Source of the DNA: a virus
DNA length: 59,594 nt
Virus record (IMG/VR): IMGVR_UViG_3300021057_000001
Span: 1 to 59,594 of that record
Direction: 5' to 3' (one strand)
Position numbers and translations under genes: made by a program. The notes under the pieces were generated by a model, which was not told the DNA's origin, did no database searches, and saw only the letters and a program-made list of their open reading frames with translations. Every line of letters begins with the position of its first letter. Within the stretch, counting starts at the first letter, position 1. Positions 55,458 through 59,594 of the stretch are shown here, piece by piece.

Positions 55458-55485
55458 TTGTACACACGATTGTGGACAATGCAAG
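55458..55485 (-). promoter_or_regulatory. hicAB promoter and operator
   Basis: On the minus strand there is a -35 TTGCAT (55485-55480), 16 bp, then a -10 TACAAT (55463-55458), just before hicA. The palindrome TTGTACAC-N6-GTGGACAA (55458-55479, one mismatch) overlaps it and is the likely HicB operator for autoregulation. The DNA here is AT-richer than the surroundings. Confidence 0.7.
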
Positions 55486-55556
55486 AGAGAATCGGCAGCG
55501 CGAAGCGAACTGGCCGGAGTACGTGCGCTGGTACCGGTCAACCGGGCAGCTGTAGC

Positions 55557-55572
55557 GTCGGCGCACGTTGAC
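55557..55572. promoter_or_regulatory. Copy 3 of GTYGGCGCACGTTGRC element
   Basis: GTCGGCGCACGTTGAC lies 33 nt before the GTG at 55606. It contains TTGACG (55568-55573), which could serve as a -35 with CAGGAT 17 bp later as a weak -10. Confidence 0.45.
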
Positions 55573-55605
55573 GGCAGCGAGACCTCAGCCCAGGATCGCG
55601 GCGTG

Positions 55606-55935
55606 GTGAACGTCGCGAACGGCTGCTGCTCGCTCGATGCGCTGTGCGCGATGCACGCCGATGATTCGTTCGCGCAGCTTCGCGGCGTGGCTCAAGCTCG
55701 CGGGTGGCAGTGGGCCGGCGAGCTGCTCGCGCGCGGCGTGACACCCGAGACGCACGGGCCGTGGCCGGACGCGAGCGATCGGCTGATCACGGTCGCGCTG
55801 ATCAAGGTCGCCGACCTCGCGCGGGATGCCGGGCTCCGGCGGCGACTGGCGGACGAGGCGATCAGGGCGGCGCGGCGGAGGTGGCTAGAAGCGTCGGCGG
55901 CGCCTGCGATCAACGTCGACCGCGTCCGCCTGTAG
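55606..55935 (+). CDS. Hypothetical helical protein, 109 aa
   Basis: A helical protein (SFAQLRGVAQARGWQWAGEL, LITVALIKVADLARDAGLRR) starts at a GTG (55603 and 55606 are both possible), divergent from hicAB. Its 3' end overlaps the convergent gene 55885-56073 by 51 bp, so one of the two may be shorter or not expressed. No family is recognised. Confidence 0.55.
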   Translation: MNVANGCCSLDALCAMHADDSFAQLRGVAQARGWQWAGELLARGVTPETHGPWPDASDRLITVALIKVADLARDAGLRRRLADEAIRAARRRWLEASAAPAINVDRVRL

Positions 55936-56073
55936 TTCCTTCGCCGCGAACGTGCCGGGCTGGAACGTCCCGAACACGACGGCGGTGCGCAGCTCGATAC
56001 GGCCGACTTCAACCTCGCCGCGCTCGACCAGGTCGGCGAGCATGCGCAGGTACTCGGCGGTCGTGAGGATCAC
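55885..56073 (-). CDS. Hypothetical protein, 62 aa
   Basis: It starts with a GTG at 56073 overlapping the upstream stop. TTAEYLRMLADLVERGEVEV and RTAVVFGTFQPGTF precede an Arg-rich end. It is the last gene of the long leftward series. The overlap with the convergent gene 55606-55935 makes its 3' end uncertain. Confidence 0.55.
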   Translation of the reverse strand: MILTTAEYLRMLADLVERGEVEVGRIELRTAVVFGTFQPGTFAAKELQADAVDVDRRRRRRF

Positions 56074-56243
56074 GGCTTCACCGGCTTCGCGACGCGACCG
56101 ACGCCGTGACACGTCTTGCAGGTCGGTCGATCTTCACCGGTCTCCGGATCGCGCACGACGCCATCACAGGCTGGGCAGAGCGTCGAGACGCGGTACATCT
56201 CCTCGACCGTCGACCACTGGAGCTTCGGCCTCTTCGCGCTCAC
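56070..56243 (-). CDS. DnaJ-type zinc-finger protein, 57 aa
   Basis: CPACDGVV and CKTCHGVG are CxxCxG repeats as in the DnaJ cysteine-rich domain and in the gene at 12930-13247. GTG and TGA both overlap neighbours. Its role is unknown; it may be a paralogue of the first early gene. Confidence 0.68.
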   Translation of the reverse strand: MSAKRPKLQWSTVEEMYRVSTLCPACDGVVRDPETGEDRPTCKTCHGVGRVAKPVKP

Positions 56244-56461
56244 GGCTCGCCCATCTTTCGCAGCTCATCAATGCGCGGATCCCGCGGATCTCCGCCGGTC
56301 GCCCAGCCATCCAGCGCCTCCTTCAGCGCCGCGCGGAGCTCGCGTACCTCCTCGATCAGCGCGAGCGACCGATCGCGGTCGAGCCACTTCTCGACGTTGC
56401 CATCGTTCGCGCGCGCGTTCGCCGCCAGGTCGCGCAGCTGGTCGTCGGTCATCTTCGCCAT
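56240..56461 (-). CDS. Hypothetical helical protein, 73 aa
   Basis: Helices MTDDQLRDLAANARANDGNV and RSLALIEEVRELRAALKEAL suggest a short coiled coil. The ATG is at 56461 and the stop overlaps the next GTG. No family is recognised. Confidence 0.6.
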   Translation of the reverse strand: MAKMTDDQLRDLAANARANDGNVEKWLDRDRSLALIEEVRELRAALKEALDGWATGGDPRDPRIDELRKMGEP

Positions 56462-56470
56462 CGCCTCAGC

Positions 56471-56773
56471 CTACCCCGACCCCGGCCCGCAGTACGCGTA
56501 GCTCAGGCCCTCGCAGACGTACCCCGCGCAGCCGTCGATCGGCACGCAGAGCTCGATCCGCTCCGAGCCGCAGGTGACGACCCGGCGCATCCAGCAGTCG
56601 GAGACGTCGGGCGGCGCGTCGATGGGAATCGCGTCGAGCGGCACCGGCGCGTCGGGCGGCGGCGCGAGGTTGTCACCGCAGGCGGCGGCGATCACGAGCG
56701 CGATCGCCCAGCGCGGTCGCAGGGTTAACCCGCCCACGCAACCGCGGCGCGCCCTGGTCGATACGTGCTCCAT
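56471..56773 (-). CDS. Lipoprotein of myxobacterial type, about 100 aa
   Basis: The signal region RWAIALVIAAAC is a lipobox; the mature N-terminus reads CGDNLAPPPDAPVPLDAIPI, the Asp/Pro/Ala-rich linker that is very common in lipoproteins of Haliangium and relatives. A Cys-rich domain follows (RVVTCGSERIELC, DGCAGYVCEGLSYAYC). The start is uncertain: ATG 56773 leaves a long basic pre-sequence. It lies just downstream of the integrase gene, where cargo genes are often placed. Confidence 0.68.
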   Translation of the reverse strand: MEHVSTRARRGCVGGLTLRPRWAIALVIAAACGDNLAPPPDAPVPLDAIPIDAPPDVSDCWMRRVVTCGSERIELCVPIDGCAGYVCEGLSYAYCGPGSG

Positions 56774-56790
56774 GTCCAAGACCCATCCCT

Positions 56791-58359
56791 TCATCGACGT
56801 CCGGAACCTTTCGCAACCACTCGCAACCTCACAGGTTCCCGATCGGCGTTCTCGTGACTCGCTGTTGAACAAGCGAGCGACACCGAAGCGCCGGGCGCGG
56901 CCCACGCGACATCGAAGTCGACATCGACGCCACGTGTGATCGCGGTTCCCGCTGGCACAAGCCTGCGCACGATCGCGCGTCGCTCCTCCGGCGAGCCAGC
57001 CTCGGCCACTGCGCGCAGTTCGGCGATCAGCGCATCGGCGTCGACGTCCTCGGCGCGGAGCCGCAGAGCATCGCGAGCCGCCTCGAGCTGCGCCTCCAGG
57101 GCTCGTCGCTCCTTCGCCGCAGCGGCGAGCTCGAGGTCGAAGGCCGCATCGGACAGCAGCCCGCGCCGGAAGCGCGCCGCGATCCCAGCCGCCGCTTGTT
57201 CCGCCTTCGCCAGCTTCGACTCCCACCGCTTGACGTCAGCCTGCCAGTCGCGGCGATCGGCAGCGCGTGCGGTCAGTCGCGAGCGCAAAGCCTCGACAGC
57301 CGCCTCGCTCGTCACGGCGTGAGCCACGGTGTCCCACACCCGAGCGTCAGTATCGACGACGGGCAGGCACGGCGCGGCACATCTCTCGGCGAGCCGGTAC
57401 TCGGCGGCAAGTCGCGATCGGCACACGTAGGCCGCGGCGCGCATGTAGCCGTTCGCTCCAGGCCGGGCGGTGCGAATGCCCAGCGGCGATCCGCACTCGC
57501 CGCACACGGCGATGCCTTCGAGGAGATAGACATGCTTCGTCTTCCGAAGTCCGCGCGTCTGCGCCTTCGACAGCGTATCCTGCGCGCGCTCGAACGTGGC
57601 CCGGTCCACGATCGCCGGCACGTCGACCCACATGCGCTTGCGCTTGTTCGCGAGCCAGCGTCCGGTGAGGTGCTCCGACGTGGCGATCCGCCAGACGGCG
57701 CGCCGGTGCCACTCGCCGCGCATGGCTGGCTCGCCGCGTTGCGCGAAGTCGTCGGCGATGTCCAGGCAGCTCTCGCCTTGGAGCACGCGTCGCAGGATCT
57801 CTCTCGCCAGGTTGGCTCGCTGTTCGTCGATCGCCCATCGCTTCCCGGCGCGGTCGTACAGAAGACCGAACGGCGTCACGCCGCACGGCTTGCCGCCGTT
57901 GGCGGTCACGCGCTCGCGCCCGGCGATCGAGCGAGCGATGCGTACCCTCGTTTCCTCGGCAGCCACCTCCGCTTTGAGCAGCGCGTACACGGAGCCGAGC
58001 ATCGTGCGGAGATCGATGCGGCTCCCCGTCGGCGTGACGATCTCGATACCGGCGCGCTGGAACGGGCCGAGGATCTGCGCTCGCTCCTGCATGTCGCTCG
58101 TGCGCGTGAGCCGATCGATGTCGAACACGACGAGGATATCGAAGGCTCTGGCTTCGGCATCGCGAACAAGCCGCGCGAAGGCGTCGCGCTTGTCGAGCTT
58201 GCCGGTCGAAGCCGAGCGCCCGTCATCGACGTACTCGCCTGCGGGCTGCCACTGCTGGGCAGCGATGAACGCGCGCAGCGTGCGTAGCTGTCCGTCGATC
58301 GTCTGCGCATCGCGCTGAGCGGCTGTCGAGACGCGGGCGTATAGAGCGGCGCGGGTCAC
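56791..58359 (-). CDS. int: Large serine recombinase (integrase), 522 aa
   Basis: RAALYARVSTAAQRDAQTID with catalytic Ser 11, FDILVVFDIDRLTRT and GSRIDLRTMLG form the resolvase catalytic domain. The recombinase domain (GGKPCGVTPFGLLYD, EHLTGRWLANKRKR), a zinc ribbon (CGECGSPLG ... CRSRL ... CAAPC) and a coiled coil (WESKLAKAEQAAAGIAARFR) follow. The enzyme integrates the phage by attP x attB crossing. It starts with a GTG at 58359; an upstream open part is Arg-rich noise. attP was not identified. Confidence 0.93.
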   Translation of the reverse strand: MTRAALYARVSTAAQRDAQTIDGQLRTLRAFIAAQQWQPAGEYVDDGRSASTGKLDKRDAFARLVRDAEARAFDILVVFDIDRLTRTSDMQERAQILGPFQRAGIEIVTPTGSRIDLRTMLGSVYALLKAEVAAEETRVRIARSIAGRERVTANGGKPCGVTPFGLLYDRAGKRWAIDEQRANLAREILRRVLQGESCLDIADDFAQRGEPAMRGEWHRRAVWRIATSEHLTGRWLANKRKRMWVDVPAIVDRATFERAQDTLSKAQTRGLRKTKHVYLLEGIAVCGECGSPLGIRTARPGANGYMRAAAYVCRSRLAAEYRLAERCAAPCLPVVDTDARVWDTVAHAVTSEAAVEALRSRLTARAADRRDWQADVKRWESKLAKAEQAAAGIAARFRRGLLSDAAFDLELAAAAKERRALEAQLEAARDALRLRAEDVDADALIAELRAVAEAGSPEERRAIVRRLVPAGTAITRGVDVDFDVAWAAPGASVSLACSTASHENADREPVRLRVVAKGSGRR

Positions 58360-58526
58360 GGCTTCGAGGCTGCTCCGGAGCGGCGGCGGGCGTCCAGCAG
58401 CTCGAGCAAGAGGTCGGCGAACGCGTCGACGTCCGCGAGCTCGGGGCGGTAGCGCGGCCGAGCGACAGGTGCCGGCGGGCGCTTGCTTAGCACCCGCCGG
58501 ACCCGCTCTTTGCGGCGATCGGTCAC
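58356..58526 (-). CDS. Small basic protein before the integrase, 56 aa
   Basis: It starts with a GTG at 58526 and has a very basic first half (TDRRKERVRRVLSKRPPAP) and an acidic helical end (DVDAFADLLLELLDARRRS). It overlaps the integrase start by 4 nt. A directionality factor is possible by position only. Confidence 0.55.
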   Translation of the reverse strand: MTDRRKERVRRVLSKRPPAPVARPRYRPELADVDAFADLLLELLDARRRSGAASKP

Positions 58527-58828
58527 TCGCCTCCGGTGGGCGGGCGGGTGAGCGCACACCGCACGCACTGCTCGAACGGCGGCTTGGCTTCGCCGATGCG
58601 TTCCCAGGCGTGCAAGCAGGCGGCGCGAATCGAGGCCATCTTCGTTGCCACCTTCTCCATCGCGCAATCGATCTCGTAGCGCTGCTCGTCGAGCATGACG
58701 ACCACGATGCTGTCTGGTTCCAACTTCGGTGCGATGTGCTCGCGCACCGTGTTGTAGGCGTCGAGCAGCGCCTTGAACCGTTCGCGCTCTTGGCGCAGTT
58801 GCCAGATGCGATCGAGGGTGTCGGTCAT
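58523..58828 (-). CDS. Hypothetical coiled protein with Cys pair, 101 aa
   Basis: RIWQLRQERERFKALLDAYN begins a helical N-terminus, VVVMLDEQRYEIDCAMEKV is central and QCVRCALTRPPTGG ends it. The ATG at 58828 overlaps the upstream stop. No family is recognised. Confidence 0.62.
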   Translation of the reverse strand: MTDTLDRIWQLRQERERFKALLDAYNTVREHIAPKLEPDSIVVVMLDEQRYEIDCAMEKVATKMASIRAACLHAWERIGEAKPPFEQCVRCALTRPPTGGE

Positions 58829-59124
58829 GGCACGCCTCCGGTGGGCTCGATCGACATCACACACATCCCCTCCGGGATTCCCCATTCGCCGCCGCGGGTG
58901 ATGTACGTGACGCGGACACGGAGCGAGCGGCCGGTGTAGCCGCGCGGCGCGGCGAACGGTATGCCGCTCAGTGTGGGCGCCAGCGTCGGATCCCACTCCC
59001 TCAGCAGCAGCACATCACCCACCGCGAACGGCCGATCCGCCTTGCGAATCTCGTGGCGCTTGGCGCCGGAGAGGACCGCGGCGAATGGGGCGGGCCAGGT
59101 CTTGAGGTCGTGTTCTACGGCCAT
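58825..59124 (-). CDS. DUF3850/ASCH-like RNA-binding protein, 99 aa
   Basis: HDLKTWPAPFAAVLSGAKRH followed by EIRKADRPFAVGDVLLLREW, YTGRSLRVRVTYITRGGEWG and CVMSI matches DUF3850, an ASCH-type fold thought to bind RNA. Phage and bacterial members are frequent. The start is the ATG at 59124; a longer frame upstream is not needed. Confidence 0.85.
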   Translation of the reverse strand: MAVEHDLKTWPAPFAAVLSGAKRHEIRKADRPFAVGDVLLLREWDPTLAPTLSGIPFAAPRGYTGRSLRVRVTYITRGGEWGIPEGMCVMSIEPTGGVP

Positions 59125-59387
59125 AGCCCCTGCTCCACGCGCAGCGCGGCTTCGAGCAACCCGCGCCGACGTCGCCAATTCACCCAGTACCACTCGGATG
59201 GGATGCCACTGATCTGCATGTACGCGTCACAGGCAAGCGAGTAAACGCGTGAGCAGGGGTTGATGAAGTCGACATAGCCCAGGTCCGCGGCGGCCCAGGC
59301 AAGCCCGGGTCCGTTGCGTTGGCCGTCTGCCGCACACCGCAGCAACTCCACCACCTCCGCGCGCTGTTTGCGGGTGAGGTGGGTCAT
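59115..59387 (-). CDS. Hypothetical protein, 90 aa
   Basis: THLTRKQRAEVVELLRCAAD is helical; DLGYVDFINPCSRVYSLACD and the Trp-rich SEWYWVNWRRRRG follow. The ATG at 59387 overlaps the upstream stop. It may be related to small phage proteins that lie near DUF3850. No function is known. Confidence 0.62.
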   Translation of the reverse strand: MTHLTRKQRAEVVELLRCAADGQRNGPGLAWAAADLGYVDFINPCSRVYSLACDAYMQISGIPSEWYWVNWRRRRGLLEAALRVEQGLWP

Positions 59388-59566
59388 GGGGTCCACCTGC
59401 CGTCCTTGATACATGCCGCAACGTGCTCCAAATCGCGGCGGCTCAGGTTCTGGTCGGCGTTGCCAGCGGCGCACTGGCCAAGGAACTCGACGAGTTCGGT
59501 CAGCGCCTTTCGGACTGAGCGATCGATCATGCGCTGGACGTCTGCGCTGTCCGGCGTGTGCTTCAC
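59384..59566 (-). CDS. Small helical protein spanning the contig junction, 60 aa
   Basis: It starts with a GTG at 59566 that overlaps, on the circle, the stop of the gene at 96-401. This confirms that the leftward operon runs through the junction. The protein is helical (ADVQRMIDRSVRKALTELVE) with a basic end. The first 33 codons appear again at the left edge of the window. Confidence 0.7.
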   Translation of the reverse strand: MKHTPDSADVQRMIDRSVRKALTELVEFLGQCAAGNADQNLSRRDLEHVAACIKDGRWTP

Positions 59567-59594
59567 GGCTTTCTCCCATAGACGAGCAACTCGA
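59468..59594. repeat. Right copy of 127-bp exact terminal repeat
   Basis: This is identical to bases 1-127. The repeat covers the 5' part of the leftward gene at 59384-59566 and the 3' end of the gene at 96-401, so one copy must be removed before counting genes. Confidence 0.95.

Noticed and set aside
56774-58700. attP site beside the serine integrase
   Set aside because: Serine integrase sites have only a 2-bp core with imperfect arms. I could not pick one by eye with any confidence.

Overview
The window reads as one complete genome of a temperate, tailed, double-stranded DNA phage. GC is roughly two thirds. Almost every gene touches the next through an ATGA or GTGA stop-start overlap, and about half of the starts are GTG. 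The first 127 bases repeat exactly as the last 127, so the contig closes into a circle of 59,467 bp. The structural set (terminase, portal, HK97-type capsid, tail tube, frameshifted tail chaperone, tape measure) indicates a siphovirus. A large serine recombinase and a CI/Cro-like switch indicate lysogeny. The host cannot be read directly. Several small Cys-rich lipoproteins (notably at 56471-56773, 49611-49904, 51589-51810 and 14668-15216) have the composition typical of Myxococcota such as Haliangium/Kofleriaceae, so I infer a myxobacterial or related host. That is inference, with no database support.

Layout on the circle. (1) A leftward early operon starts at a TTGACA promoter near 13.28 kb flanked by two TTAGYNNNACTAA operators. 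It runs down to 96, continues across the contig junction (59566 downwards) and ends with the integrase and a lipoprotein at about 55.9 kb. It carries an SSB with a DDIPF tail, a RecA-like/Sak4-type ATPase, a RecB/Cas4-like nuclease, a C5 methyltransferase, a DPPY methyltransferase and many tiny zinc-ribbon or coiled-coil proteins. (2) The switch region (13.3-15.7 kb) holds a repressor, a Cro-like protein, a GIY-YIG-like protein, a secreted Cys-rich protein and a CII-like protein. (3) The rightward replication block (15.9-26.1 kb) holds a DUF4406-like protein, a PAPS-reductase-like protein, an SF2 helicase, an excisionase-like HTH, a VRR-NUC nuclease and a prim-pol/VapE primase-helicase. It also holds a candidate origin of GTCCC-type iterons (21966-22194), a Dam-like protein and a nucleotidase. 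(4) The late block (26.2-49.6 kb) encodes packaging, head and tail. (5) The lysis cassette (50.0-53.9 kb) has membrane proteins, spanin-like proteins and an amidase. (6) A small accessory block (54.1-55.9 kb) carries a HicAB toxin-antitoxin pair.

The most unusual signal is a short element, consensus RATCGCCCCG, found 11 times from 26.9 to 50.0 kb. Ten of the 11 copies end 25-32 nt before a start codon, and the copies sit in front of successive late units (terminase, portal, protease, nested scaffold, decoration, capsid, tail terminator, tail tube, tape measure, distal tail, lysis). Several of these genes have no Shine-Dalgarno sequence. It looks like a phage-specific late promoter or translation element. 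Other points of interest are the iteron array, a protease split in two with a nested scaffold start, two probable -1 frameshifts (tail chaperone and a zinc-ribbon gene), and the unusual number of small zinc-binding proteins.

All family assignments come from reading motifs by eye. No similarity search was possible.
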